Shown piece by piece: positions 7,232-15,753 of a stretch of 19,863 bases of DNA; the first letter of the stretch is position 1; every line of letters starts with the position of its first letter. Location of the stretch: assembly GCA_964426355.1 (NCBI GenBank), contig CAYRRA010000078.1, positions 1 through 19,863 on the forward strand, read 5' to 3'. The DNA comes from JAJFTV01 sp964426355. Lineage in GTDB: Bacteria > Chloroflexota > Anaerolineae > Anaerolineales > Anaerolineaceae. The notes below the pieces were generated by a model that was not told where the DNA came from, did no database searches, and saw only the letters and a list, made by a program, of their open reading frames with translations. Made by a program: the position numbers and the translations under genes.

Positions 7232-9274
7232 ATGAAGAAGCGTGTCTTGGCATTGTTAATGTGCGTTTTGATGATGCTCAATTTTGTTGGCTGCTCTGGT
7301 GTTTCGGAAACTGCTCAGCCATCCACGGGTTTGAGCACCACAGAGGACGTCAGCGAGCCTGTTGCTGATGATGTGACTGATGCCTCAGCAGCCGAAGTTG
7401 AAAGTGATGCTGCACCGTCAGAAGCAGTTGCAGAACCTGAGGAAGATAAATACGTGGAAGATGGTACTTTCCGGTATCTTTATTCTTCAGAAATTGGCAC
7501 CATGAATTATCTTGCAACTTCCACTACTGCTGACTTTAAGTCCAGCGCCAATTTCGTCGATACCCTGATCGAGTATGACTCTTTTGGTGTAGTCCAGCCC
7601 TGTCTGGCTACCGAATGGAGTGTGTCAGAGGATGGACTTGTCTGGACGTTCAAACTGCGTGAAGGCGTAAAATGGTACACCAGTGAGTTAGATGAGTATG
7701 CAGAAGTAACGGCAAATGATTTTGTTTATGCTATTCAGTGGATACTCACACCGGCAAACGAATCCTCCAATGTGGATCATGTTACATCCGTCATCAAGAA
7801 TGCCCGTGAGTATTTCGATGGATCCATTGCTGATTTCTCACAGGTCGGTGTAAAAGCAATTGACGATTACACTCTTGAATATACACTTTCCCAACCCTGC
7901 CCGTACTTCCTTTCCATGATGACCTATGTAGCTTTCATGCCAGTAAATCAGCAGTTTGTTGAGGAAAATGGCGAATTGTTCGGAACCAGCAACGATACAC
8001 TCCTCTACAACGGTGCTTATTACTGCACGAGTTGGGAACCACAGAGTGAATTCATTTGGGAACGGAATCCCAATTATTGGGATGTCGCAAAAGTTTACAT
8101 CAAGACAATTCATGGAAAATACAACGCAGAAGCTGAAGCTCTTGCGCCTGAGATGTATTTACGTGGTGAAATCGATGAGGCTCAGATTCCGGTTGAAATT
8201 CTTGATAGCTGGATGGCTGATGAAAAAACCAAGAACCTCGTTCGCCCCAACAGAGCCACCTATGATGCCATGTGGTGGTTCTTCGATTTCGATCCGCATT
8301 TTGACGAGCCTTTTGATAACGATAACTTTAAATTGGCAGTCAATAACACAGCCTGGAGGCTCTCAATTGTTTATGGTCTTGATCGTGTAAAGGCGATGAC
8401 CGTTTATGATCCCTATGATCCTCAACAGTATCTGATGAATACCATCACTCCTCCAAACTTCGTAGCTATCGATGGAGAAGATTTCACAGTTACCGGTGAT
8501 CTGGAAGCTGTTACGAATCAGGAATGGTTCCAGAGCGCAAAAGCACTTGAGTACAAAGAGCAGGCGATTGCCGAACTCACTGAAGCAGGCGTACAATTCC
8601 CTATCGTTTTCCCCTACTATTATCGTGTCGACCAGGCTAATCAGGATCTCGTCGCCCAGGTTGTCGAGCAGCAACTCGAAGGTGTTCTTGGAACAGATTA
8701 TATCGATATCGTGCCGATGGCTGGACCTGCTGAAAACTATCTTTCCGAAATTCGTAAGGCAGGAAAATATGGTTTGATGGAAGAAGGTTGGGGTCCAGAT
8801 TTTGCTGATCCCTCTACCTATGCAGCGCCCTGGGGTCTCAGTTGGAGCTATAACAACCGCTCAATGAACACACAGGAAGAATATCTTACCGGATACACCT
8901 ATACACAGGAAGATTATGACAACGGCGTGATCGATGATCCTGCATATATTGGAGCCGCGCAGCAAATTTACGACAAGATGATCCAGGATGCACAGGCAGA
9001 AAACATTGACCTTGCAACACGATATGAGCTCTATGCCAAAGCTGAGGCATGGCTAATCAATGAAGGTATCGTGATTCCTTTCCGGGTATTCTCCAGTGGT
9101 TATGTAGCCAGCAAGATTACTGTCTTCGATGGAGAATACTCCTCCTTCGGTGTAAGTGTCTGGCGTTATAAAGGCAGACATCTTTTGAATGAAGCAATGA
9201 GTCTAGAGGATTTTCAGACCCAGTATGACCAGTGGAAGATAGACCGCGCTGCAGCGTTGGCTGCTGCTGAATAA
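7232..9274 (+). CDS. Oligopeptide-type ABC transporter substrate-binding lipoprotein
   Basis: Binding protein of 680 residues, solute-binding family 5 (OppA/DppA type), anchored outside the membrane. The signal peptide MKKRVLALLMCVLMMLNFVGC ends in a lipobox with Cys21, followed by an acidic Ala/Glu/Asp-rich linker to about residue 75. The binding fold then begins (FRYLYSSEIGTMNYL) and runs to about 650. The late motif GWGPDFADPSTY is characteristic of oligopeptide binders. First gene of a seven-gene operon; ATG 7232 has GGAG at 7220-7223. It is separated from the first permease gene by strong hairpins. Family 5 proteins also bind oligosaccharides and other ligands, so the substrate is open; the ROK and PIG-L genes downstream hint at an amino sugar-containing ligand. 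Confidence 0.92.
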   Translation: MKKRVLALLMCVLMMLNFVGCSGVSETAQPSTGLSTTEDVSEPVADDVTDASAAEVESDAAPSEAVAEPEEDKYVEDGTFRYLYSSEIGTMNYLATSTTADFKSSANFVDTLIEYDSFGVVQPCLATEWSVSEDGLVWTFKLREGVKWYTSELDEYAEVTANDFVYAIQWILTPANESSNVDHVTSVIKNAREYFDGSIADFSQVGVKAIDDYTLEYTLSQPCPYFLSMMTYVAFMPVNQQFVEENGELFGTSNDTLLYNGAYYCTSWEPQSEFIWERNPNYWDVAKVYIKTIHGKYNAEAEALAPEMYLRGEIDEAQIPVEILDSWMADEKTKNLVRPNRATYDAMWWFFDFDPHFDEPFDNDNFKLAVNNTAWRLSIVYGLDRVKAMTVYDPYDPQQYLMNTITPPNFVAIDGEDFTVTGDLEAVTNQEWFQSAKALEYKEQAIAELTEAGVQFPIVFPYYYRVDQANQDLVAQVVEQQLEGVLGTDYIDIVPMAGPAENYLSEIRKAGKYGLMEEGWGPDFADPSTYAAPWGLSWSYNNRSMNTQEEYLTGYTYTQEDYDNGVIDDPAYIGAAQQIYDKMIQDAQAENIDLATRYELYAKAEAWLINEGIVIPFRVFSSGYVASKITVFDGEYSSFGVSVWRYKGRHLLNEAMSLEDFQTQYDQWKIDRAAALAAAE

Positions 9275-9306
9275 GTACAAAGAACTCTTTTTCTTCTCAA
9301 TGTGAA

Positions 9307-9362
9307 TTTCCGGTGTATTGCCCGGAGAAGAAGTGTCGGCCGGTGGTTTACCGCCGGCCGAC
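9307..9362 (+). promoter_or_regulatory. Tandem intercistronic hairpins
   Basis: The first hairpin has a 7-bp stem with one G-U (9307-9313 with 9322-9328). The second has a 12-bp stem with one G-U and a TTTA loop (9335-9346 with 9351-9362), very G+C-rich. No run of T follows, and the ribosome site of the next gene lies about 9 bases beyond. This fits a stabilising or partly attenuating structure that keeps binding-protein mRNA in excess over permease mRNA, a known arrangement in such operons. An additional 8-bp pairing (TTCTTCTC near 9291 with GAGAAGAA near 9325) competes with the first hairpin. Confidence 0.7.
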
Positions 9363-9381
9363 ATGTTGAATAGGAGAGATG

Positions 9382-10326
9382 ATGACGCAATATATCCTTA
9401 AACGACTGGTAGGCGGAACGATCTCCTTGTTTATCATCGTAACGGTAATTTTCATATTGCTCCGCCTTATGCCCATGGAAGGGTATTTTGGCGCACAATA
9501 CGATAAACTCAGCCCGGAAACTCGCGCGAGCCTGTTGGCTGAAAAGGGGCTTGATAAACCGGTTTACATTCAGCTTTTTAATTTCTATAAAAGCTTGTTA
9601 CAAGGGGATTTAGGCACCTCCTGGATTTATCGTGCGAAATATCCCATTGCAAAGATACTTGAAAATAAGATACCGGTCTCACTTAAACTGGGTTTAATTT
9701 CAATGGCAGTATCGCTGATGATTGGTATTCCATTGGGAGCGATGATGGCGCGAACCAAGGACAAGTTTGGTGACAAGCTGGGTACAGCGTTTATTGCCAT
9801 TGTTGAAGCTTTACCCGCCGCTGTACTGCTATTGTTTGTGCAGCTTTATTTTTCTAGTTGGTTGAAATTGCCCTTACTGTTTGATAAGAATAATTGGATT
9901 AGTTATATCCTGCCCGTATTCTCGATATCTTTGATTAGTATCTCAACCTATGCTATGTGGATGCGCCGGTACATGATTGACAATATAAACATGGATTACG
10001 TCAAGCTCGCTATCGCCAAAGGGGCATCAAGTCAGCGGGTAATGTTTCTCCACGTTTTTAAAAATGCATTTGTTCCAATGGCACAGTTTCTACCGGTTTC
10101 GTTGCTTTCAACCATCATTGGCTCAATCTATGTAGAGCATCTATATTCCATTCCCGGCACAGGCGGTCTTCTGATTGATGTAATCTCAAGACAGGACAAT
10201 ACTGTGGTACAGGCTTTGGTTATTCTCTATTCGAGTATTGGCATTATCGGAATGGTTCTGGGAGACATTTTTATGGCGCTGCTCGATCCTAGAATCAGCT
10301 TTAGTAATAAAGAGGATGGTCGATAA
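9382..10326 (+). CDS. Oligopeptide ABC transporter permease, OppB type
   Basis: Membrane permease of 314 residues with about six helices, starting with the standard YILKRLVGGTISLFIIVTVIF N-terminus of OppB/DppB proteins. The cytoplasmic coupling loop is present around AIAKGASSQRVMFLHVFKNA (the EAA-like loop that contacts the ATPases), followed by the YSIPGTGGLL motif of the family. ATG 9382 is preferred to ATG 9379 because AGGAG (9372-9376) is only 2 bases from the latter. Its stop overlaps the next start by one base (TAATG). Confidence 0.93.
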   Translation: MTQYILKRLVGGTISLFIIVTVIFILLRLMPMEGYFGAQYDKLSPETRASLLAEKGLDKPVYIQLFNFYKSLLQGDLGTSWIYRAKYPIAKILENKIPVSLKLGLISMAVSLMIGIPLGAMMARTKDKFGDKLGTAFIAIVEALPAAVLLLFVQLYFSSWLKLPLLFDKNNWISYILPVFSISLISISTYAMWMRRYMIDNINMDYVKLAIAKGASSQRVMFLHVFKNAFVPMAQFLPVSLLSTIIGSIYVEHLYSIPGTGGLLIDVISRQDNTVVQALVILYSSIGIIGMVLGDIFMALLDPRISFSNKEDGR

Positions 10327-11405
10327 TGTCGAAAAACAAATGGTTTGCCAATTCTCAATCTCGACGTATGGGCGAGTTTGAAAAAAATATGACTGAGGGC
10401 TTGCGGAGAGAACACGAAAGTATGGATGTGCCGCAGTACAACACCATGGATCTTTCCCAGGAACAAATCGAAAAACTTGACCCATCGTTGTTCAGCCCCC
10501 ATCTTTTCGACGAAGAAAACGCCGAGCGGATAAGTTACTCAAATTACTCTTATTGGGCAAGCACTTTGAAGAACTTTTGGCGCAACAAAGCAGCTCGCGT
10601 TCTGGTAATCACTTTACTTGCAGTAATCCTTTTCGCGTTCATCCAACCATTTTTGCCAAACCAGCGCGATCCATCCACCATTCATAACGGCTCAGACGGT
10701 ATCCAATTGAGAAACCTGTCTCCAGGTGATATGTTTTGGTTCGGAACAAATGCCATTGGACAGGACCTTTGGTCACGTGTTTGGGCAGGAACTCGCACTT
10801 CGATTAAAATAGGTTTGATCGTAGCGCTCAGCGACCTGGTGTTCGGAATCATCATTGGCATGGCTTGGGGTTATGTGCGCCGGTTGGATAAGCTGATTAC
10901 TGAAATTTATAATGTCATCAGCAATATTCCCCAAACGCTTATTCTCATACTTGTCAGTTATATATTGCGTCCCAGCATGTCAACAATTATCATCTCAATG
11001 TGTGTTGTGGGCTGGATGGCTATGGCACGCTTTATTCGAAACCAGGTGATCATTTTTCGTGATCGAGATTTTAACCTTGCATCTCGCTGTCTTGGAACCA
11101 GCACTCCACGAATTATCATGAAAAATCTGTTGCCTCAAATGGTGTCCGTAATTATGCTGCAAACAGCCCTGGCTATCCCTGGCGCAATTGGTGACGAGGT
11201 CTTCCTTACCTATATTGGACTGGGTCTTCCAACATCCACACCATCATTAGGTAACCTGGTTGATGCCGGGCGTGTACTGATGATGCAAAGAGACCTCCGT
11301 TATCAGCTTGTTTTCCCGGCAGCAGTGGTGGCTTTTATTACTATTGCGTTTTATATCATCGGTAACGCTTTTTCTGACGCATCCGATCCCAAGAACCATG
11401 TTTAA
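10326..11405 (+). CDS. Oligopeptide ABC transporter permease, OppC type
   Basis: Permease of 359 residues. An N-terminal cytoplasmic extension of about 80 residues, including SYSNYSYWASTLKNFWRNKAAR, precedes the first membrane helix; this long form is what I recall from Firmicutes OppC. The periplasmic part FWFGTNAIGQDLWSRVWAGTR and the coupling loop NLASRCLGTSTPRIIMKNLL are typical. It ends in NAFSDASDPKNH, the usual OppC/DppC tail (FADALDPR-like). Start codon overlaps the stop of the previous gene, indicating translational coupling and subunit stoichiometry of one to one. Confidence 0.93.
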   Translation: MSKNKWFANSQSRRMGEFEKNMTEGLRREHESMDVPQYNTMDLSQEQIEKLDPSLFSPHLFDEENAERISYSNYSYWASTLKNFWRNKAARVLVITLLAVILFAFIQPFLPNQRDPSTIHNGSDGIQLRNLSPGDMFWFGTNAIGQDLWSRVWAGTRTSIKIGLIVALSDLVFGIIIGMAWGYVRRLDKLITEIYNVISNIPQTLILILVSYILRPSMSTIIISMCVVGWMAMARFIRNQVIIFRDRDFNLASRCLGTSTPRIIMKNLLPQMVSVIMLQTALAIPGAIGDEVFLTYIGLGLPTSTPSLGNLVDAGRVLMMQRDLRYQLVFPAAVVAFITIAFYIIGNAFSDASDPKNHV

Positions 11406-11418
11406 GGAGATGTGAGAT

Positions 11419-12480
11419 ATGGAAACGCAGCAAAGAAAAGAAATCATCCTTTCCGTCCGGGATCTTAATGTGAAATTCAGCTTACGGGGACGTGATCTTC
11501 ACGCCATACGCGGTGTCTCGCTGGACCTTTATACAGGAGAAAGCCTGGCAATCGTTGGAGAATCTGGCAGCGGGAAAAGCGTGCTGACCAAAAATTTTAT
11601 TGGCTTACTCGATAAAAACGGTAGCATCGAGTCAGGAGAAATACTCTATCATGGTATGGATCTGGCTAAATATAAGACCGAAAAAGAATGGTCAGCAATA
11701 CGTGGGAAAAAAATCGCAATTGTTATGCAAGACCCGATGACCAGCCTAAACCCTCTCCAAACTATTGGTTGGCAAGTCAGTGAAGCTCTCATTCTTAATA
11801 AAGGGCTGAAATCCGCTGCTGCAAAAGCAAAAGCTATCGAAATTCTCTCAGATGTAGGCATTGCAGAACCTGAGCGCCGTTATAGCCAATATCCACATGA
11901 ATTTTCAGGTGGAATGAGGCAACGTGTGGTTATTGCCATTGCCATTGCTTGCGGACCAGAAATTCTTATTTGTGATGAGCCCACTACTGCATTGGATGTA
12001 ACTATCCAGGCACAGATTCTCCAATTGATTAAGGATCTCAAGAAAAAGCACAATATGACTACAATCTATATCACTCACGATCTGGGTGTAGTAGCAAATG
12101 TGGCTGACCGGATTGCCGTGATGTATGCAGGAGATATTATCGAGGTGGGTACAGCAGAGGAAATATTTTTTTCGCCTCAGCACCCCTATACCTGGGCTTT
12201 ACTCTCAAGTTTGCCGCAGCTTGGAATTCAGGGACAAGACCTTTACACCATCAAGGGAACACCCCCCAACCTGTTTGGCGCCATTCGTGGTGATGCCTTT
12301 GCCCCTCGTAATCCCAACGCGCTGGAGATTGATTTTCTCTATCGTCCACCCTATTTTGAAATCTCTTCAACGCATAAGGCAAAAACCTGGCTGCTCGACC
12401 CGCGTGCCCCGAAAATTGATCCACCCCCTGCCGTAAAACAGCTTCGCGAGCTTGGCAGAAAGGCAGGTTTACCCCAATGA
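11419..12480 (+). CDS. Oligopeptide ABC transporter ATPase, OppD type
   Basis: ATPase of 353 residues. Walker A GESGSGKS (47-54), Q-loop Gln104, signature FSGGMRQR (162-169), Walker B ILICDEP (182-188) and His220 are intact. The C-terminal oligopeptide domain (about 255-350) has HPYTWALLSSLP and GTPP, but the usual cysteines of its GC-FAPRCP-C motif are replaced (GDAFAPRNPNALEID, 291-305), so the iron-sulfur site known in some DppD proteins is absent. This cysteine-free variant is what I recall from lactic acid bacteria OppD. A good ribosome site AAGGAGATG lies upstream; the stop overlaps the next start by 4 bases (ATGA). Confidence 0.93.
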   Translation: METQQRKEIILSVRDLNVKFSLRGRDLHAIRGVSLDLYTGESLAIVGESGSGKSVLTKNFIGLLDKNGSIESGEILYHGMDLAKYKTEKEWSAIRGKKIAIVMQDPMTSLNPLQTIGWQVSEALILNKGLKSAAAKAKAIEILSDVGIAEPERRYSQYPHEFSGGMRQRVVIAIAIACGPEILICDEPTTALDVTIQAQILQLIKDLKKKHNMTTIYITHDLGVVANVADRIAVMYAGDIIEVGTAEEIFFSPQHPYTWALLSSLPQLGIQGQDLYTIKGTPPNLFGAIRGDAFAPRNPNALEIDFLYRPPYFEISSTHKAKTWLLDPRAPKIDPPPAVKQLRELGRKAGLPQ

Positions 12481-13424
12481 CCTATCGAGAATTGCACTCC
12501 AAAAAGGAGCCTCTTATCAGTGTCCGCAACCTGGAAGTTACTTTTGGATCCGGTAAAAGAGCATTTAAAGCCATCAATGACGTAAGTTTTGATATTTTCC
12601 GTGGTGAGACTTTTGGTCTGGTAGGCGAGTCTGGTTCCGGTAAAACAACAATCGGAAGGGCAATTATCCGCATTAACCCCACCAGTGAAGGGGAAATCAT
12701 CTATAAAGGTAAACGCATCAACGGCAAAATCAGCCGTGAACTGGATCGGAAGGTTGTTTCTGAAATACAAATGATATTTCAAGACCCGATGGCTAGCCTT
12801 AATGAACGAGCTAAGGTGGATTATATTGTTTCTGAAGGGTTATATAATGTAAATCGACATCTTTCCTCAGCAGAACGTAAAGCAAAGGTCACAAAATCGC
12901 TTTTAGATGTAGGGCTTCTGCCTGAGTTTGCCAGTCGTTTCCCGCATGAATTTTCAGGAGGACAGCGTCAGCGTATCGGTATTGCAAGATGCCTTGCAAT
13001 GGATCCTGAATTTATTATTGCCGATGAACCTATTTCCTCGCTGGATGTTTCCGTTCGCGCGCAGGTACTCAATCTCTTGTCAAAACTACAAAACGAGCAT
13101 GGTCTGACTTATTTATTCATCTCACATGATCTCTCCGTGATGCGCTTCATTTCCGATCGCATAGGCGTCATATATAAAGGGGAATTAATGGAGCTTGCTG
13201 AAACAGAGAAATTATTCGCTCATCCATTACACCCTTATACGCGGGCGCTGCTCTCAGCGATTCCGTTTCCTAATCCTCTGGTTGAGAAAGACAAGGAAGT
13301 ATTCGTGTACAACCCCTCATGCCATGATTATTCGGTAGAAAAACCCATCTGGGTGGAAATGGAAGAAGGGCATTTCGTACGCGGAAATGAAAAAGAATTG
13401 ACCGAATATGATAAGCTTTTGTAA
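12477..13424 (+). CDS. Oligopeptide ABC transporter ATPase, OppF type
   Basis: Second ATPase, 315 residues, expected to pair with the preceding OppD-type protein. Walker A GESGSGKTT (50-58), Q-loop Gln102, signature FSGGQRQR (159-166), Walker B FIIADEP (179-185) and His217 are all present. The C-terminal part has HPYTRALLSAIP and ends with YNPSCHDYSVEKPIWVEMEE and GHFVRGNEKEL, the OppF-type tail; the multi-cysteine motif of other family members is reduced to a single Cys. Translationally coupled to the upstream gene by an ATGA overlap. Confidence 0.93.
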   Translation: MTYRELHSKKEPLISVRNLEVTFGSGKRAFKAINDVSFDIFRGETFGLVGESGSGKTTIGRAIIRINPTSEGEIIYKGKRINGKISRELDRKVVSEIQMIFQDPMASLNERAKVDYIVSEGLYNVNRHLSSAERKAKVTKSLLDVGLLPEFASRFPHEFSGGQRQRIGIARCLAMDPEFIIADEPISSLDVSVRAQVLNLLSKLQNEHGLTYLFISHDLSVMRFISDRIGVIYKGELMELAETEKLFAHPLHPYTRALLSAIPFPNPLVEKDKEVFVYNPSCHDYSVEKPIWVEMEEGHFVRGNEKELTEYDKLL

Positions 13425-13451
13425 TAAAAGAATTATGCGGAGGGTTCTAAG

Positions 13452-14684
13452 ATGGGTGTAAACGCGTTAAAGTCACAGGCTGATCTCAAGTATAACAATC
13501 TGAAGCTAATTTATTCTCTCATTCGCAACGAAGGACCAATTTCCCGAATTACGTTGAGTAAGCGCGCGGGTCTTTCTGCCACCAGCCTGACACGCATTAT
13601 TAATAACCTGTCTGAGATGGGATTGGTTTACGAGCACTCCATTGATTCCTTGTCCAATAAAGGCAGACCGGCTATGTTGCTGGATATTTTCCCGAATGCA
13701 GCATATTGTCTTTGTGTCGATATGGCAATTAATTGCTGCAAAGTGACCTTGACGAATATGCAGGGTGAATTCTCTGCCTATAGACAGATTTTTGTACCAA
13801 CTGGCATGAATTTCACCCAATTAGCTGACCAAATTACTGTCATTGCTCCGCAGCTTGCTCATGAGGCTGGTGCCGATCCCAACCGTATCCTCTGCTGTGG
13901 CATGAGTCTCACGGGTCATGTGCTCCATGAAACCGGCTTCATTGTAGCTTCCAGTCAGTTCAAATGGTTTCAAACCAATGCACGCGCCATACTTGAAAAA
14001 AGGCTGAATATGACGGTCTATGTGGAAAATGACTGCAAAAGCGCATTGATGGGTGAGGAAAACTTACTAATAAAAGAAAACATCAATGTGAATAATTTAG
14101 CCTATTTGCAGCTTGGCTGGGGGGGTGTAGGAAGCGCAGCGATTGTAGATGGAAAATTGCTTCGCGGTTCTCGAAATGCAGCCGGGGAGATTGGGCACTT
14201 TACTGTCCAACCTGAAGGTGAGGTCTGTAACTGTGGTCATATTGGTTGTTTTGAGACAATGATCAGTGAACATGCTGTCATACAGAAAGCCATGAAGATC
14301 GATCCATCCTATGATTCTGCAATCCATATTTCTGAGGGGCACAAAAGAGGAGATGAACGTATACACGCTTTGCTGGATGAGGTAGGTGAATACATTGCCA
14401 TTGCAATTAACGATCTCTCTTGTGCTTATAATCCTGAAGTTGTCATTCTTAATGGTTCCCTCATTTTTGATTGTCAGCCATGTTATGAGAGTACAAAAAA
14501 TCATCTTAAAAAACGCTTACTGGAATCTATTCAACCGAGCCTTTCCATACGCATTGCCAAGAAGGGTTCAAATGCGAGCCTTTATGGAATTGGCTGCATC
14601 GCAGTAGAAAATGCAATTGATATATTACTAAAACAAAGAATTGGGACTGGGGATTTTTTGAGCCCTAATATATACGAAAGGTAA
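13452..14684 (+). CDS. ROK-family transcriptional regulator
   Basis: Protein of 410 residues: N-terminal winged helix-turn-helix (about 15-65, ISRITLSKRAGLSATSLTRI) followed by GRP (71-73) and a ROK sugar-sensing domain. The zinc site is complete: His249 in GEIGHF and Cys259, Cys261, Cys266 in CNCGHIGC. Asp194 in ENDCKSAL, equivalent to the catalytic base of ROK kinases, is kept, but the N-terminal ATP loop (normally DxGxT) reads VDMAINCC, so it is a sensor and not a kinase. It follows the ATPase gene by 27 bases with ribosome site GGAGGG, so it is co-expressed with the transporter and probably represses the operon promoter at 7112-7158. The inducer is likely a sugar or amino sugar (family knowledge) but is not identified. 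Confidence 0.92.
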   Translation: MGVNALKSQADLKYNNLKLIYSLIRNEGPISRITLSKRAGLSATSLTRIINNLSEMGLVYEHSIDSLSNKGRPAMLLDIFPNAAYCLCVDMAINCCKVTLTNMQGEFSAYRQIFVPTGMNFTQLADQITVIAPQLAHEAGADPNRILCCGMSLTGHVLHETGFIVASSQFKWFQTNARAILEKRLNMTVYVENDCKSALMGEENLLIKENINVNNLAYLQLGWGGVGSAAIVDGKLLRGSRNAAGEIGHFTVQPEGEVCNCGHIGCFETMISEHAVIQKAMKIDPSYDSAIHISEGHKRGDERIHALLDEVGEYIAIAINDLSCAYNPEVVILNGSLIFDCQPCYESTKNHLKKRLLESIQPSLSIRIAKKGSNASLYGIGCIAVENAIDILLKQRIGTGDFLSPNIYER

Positions 14685-14694
14685 ATTATTGATC

Positions 14695-15522
14695 ATGGCA
14701 ACAACACAATATCGAGCACTAAGTATCGGCGCTCACCCAGATGATGCAGATACTAGTGCGGGTGGGCTTTTATGGAAATTACGGGACTCGGGCTGGGAAA
14801 TCCGTCTCCTTTCCTTAACCGACGGGAGTGTCGGCACATATAATCCTGACATGACTCGTGAAACCCTTGCAGCAATCCGGCGAAAAGAGGCAGAGAAAAG
14901 TGGTCTATTGCTCGGAGGTCGTTATGACGTTTTCTGTCATCCTGATGGGCAGCTTGAACCTTTCTTGAAAATCCGTGAGGAGTTAATCCGATATATTCGC
15001 GATTATAAACCTGATGTCATCTTTACCAACCGGCTTTGCGATTACCACGCAGATCATCGGGCTACTGCGCAGTTGGTTCAGGATGCATCTTTTCTACTCA
15101 CAGTACCGCATATTTGCAAAGATACGCCATTTCTGGATGAAACGCCTGTAATTCTGTATTGGAGCGACGGGTTTACACGCCCACAGCCATTTCATCCTGA
15201 TTTGATTGTCCCATTAACAAAAAATGATGTGCTACGTAATGTATCACTGGCTTGCTGTCATGAGTGCCAGTATTTTGACTGGCTCTATTGGCCCTACCAT
15301 ACCGAAAAGATTTCCTGGTCCAGAGAAAAACAAATTGCAGATCTCTCGGAGAGGTTCTTGCGAGGCACAAAGTCTGCTCGAGATAAGGTGGAGTCACGCC
15401 TGGTCGAAAAATATGGTTCAGAAATAGCCAGCAGAATAGGATATGTGGAACTATTTGAGATCAGCGAATATGGTTCGGAACCTTTTAAAGAATTTCTCGA
15501 AATAATTGAGCGTGTAGAATAG
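14695..15522 (+). CDS. PIG-L (LmbE) family zinc-dependent N-deacetylase
   Basis: Enzyme of 275 residues from ATG 14695. The zinc motif AHPDD (13-17; His14 and Asp17 metal ligands, Asp16 the likely catalytic base) and the second motif HADH (118-121) are both intact, so it should be active. Family members remove acetyl groups from N-acetylglucosamine-containing compounds (GlcNAc-phosphatidylinositol, mycothiol and bacillithiol precursors, chitobiose). There is no signal peptide, so it acts in the cytosol, probably on the imported ligand. TTG 14689, two codons upstream, has AAAGG at better spacing (7 bases) and may be the real start. Last gene of the operon, 10 bases after the regulator, followed by a terminator. 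Confidence 0.9.
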   Translation: MATTQYRALSIGAHPDDADTSAGGLLWKLRDSGWEIRLLSLTDGSVGTYNPDMTRETLAAIRRKEAEKSGLLLGGRYDVFCHPDGQLEPFLKIREELIRYIRDYKPDVIFTNRLCDYHADHRATAQLVQDASFLLTVPHICKDTPFLDETPVILYWSDGFTRPQPFHPDLIVPLTKNDVLRNVSLACCHECQYFDWLYWPYHTEKISWSREKQIADLSERFLRGTKSARDKVESRLVEKYGSEIASRIGYVELFEISEYGSEPFKEFLEIIERVE

Positions 15523-15540
15523 AAGTGTTTACTTCAAATG

Positions 15541-15583
15541 ATCCACCCAGAGATGACTCCTATCTCCGGGTGGATTTTTGTTT
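15541..15583 (+). terminator. Rho-independent terminator of the transporter operon
   Basis: Outer stem ATCCACCC (15541-15548) with GGGTGGAT (15568-15575), one A/C mismatch, inner stem GAGAT (15550-15554) with ATCTC (15562-15566), 7-base loop, then TTTTTGTTT. It lies 18 bases after the deacetylase stop. Confidence 0.92.
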
Positions 15584-15753
15584 CACACTTAAACTAAAAA
15601 TTCACGAAAAAATTTGTTCTTCGTCCTTGTTGATATACACCAGACCCTGCCGTTGTAACCCGTGGGGGGGATACCGATAATACAAAAGGATTCCCCCTCA
15701 ATCCTTCTTTGAAAATGAGGAGCGAGGGGGATAGTGATACGAAACCGGTGCAG
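15584..15753. other. Convergent intergenic region between deacetylase terminator and panB
   Basis: No gene is seen in this stretch. It holds a G7 run (15664-15670) and the C/G-rich inverted repeat listed separately. The G-rich run can also pair imperfectly with the C5 run near 15693, so several alternative folds exist. Confidence 0.5.
15692..15731 (-). terminator. Inverted repeat downstream of panB, possible terminator
   Basis: TCCCCCTC (15692-15699) pairs with GAGGGGGA (15724-15731) around a 24-base interval; an alternative 5-bp pairing CCTCA/TGAGG (15696-15700 with 15716-15720) exists. Read on the - strand it follows the panB stop by about 20 bases and is trailed by a short CCTTTTG run. 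The long loop and weak T run make it a modest terminator candidate. Confidence 0.4.
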
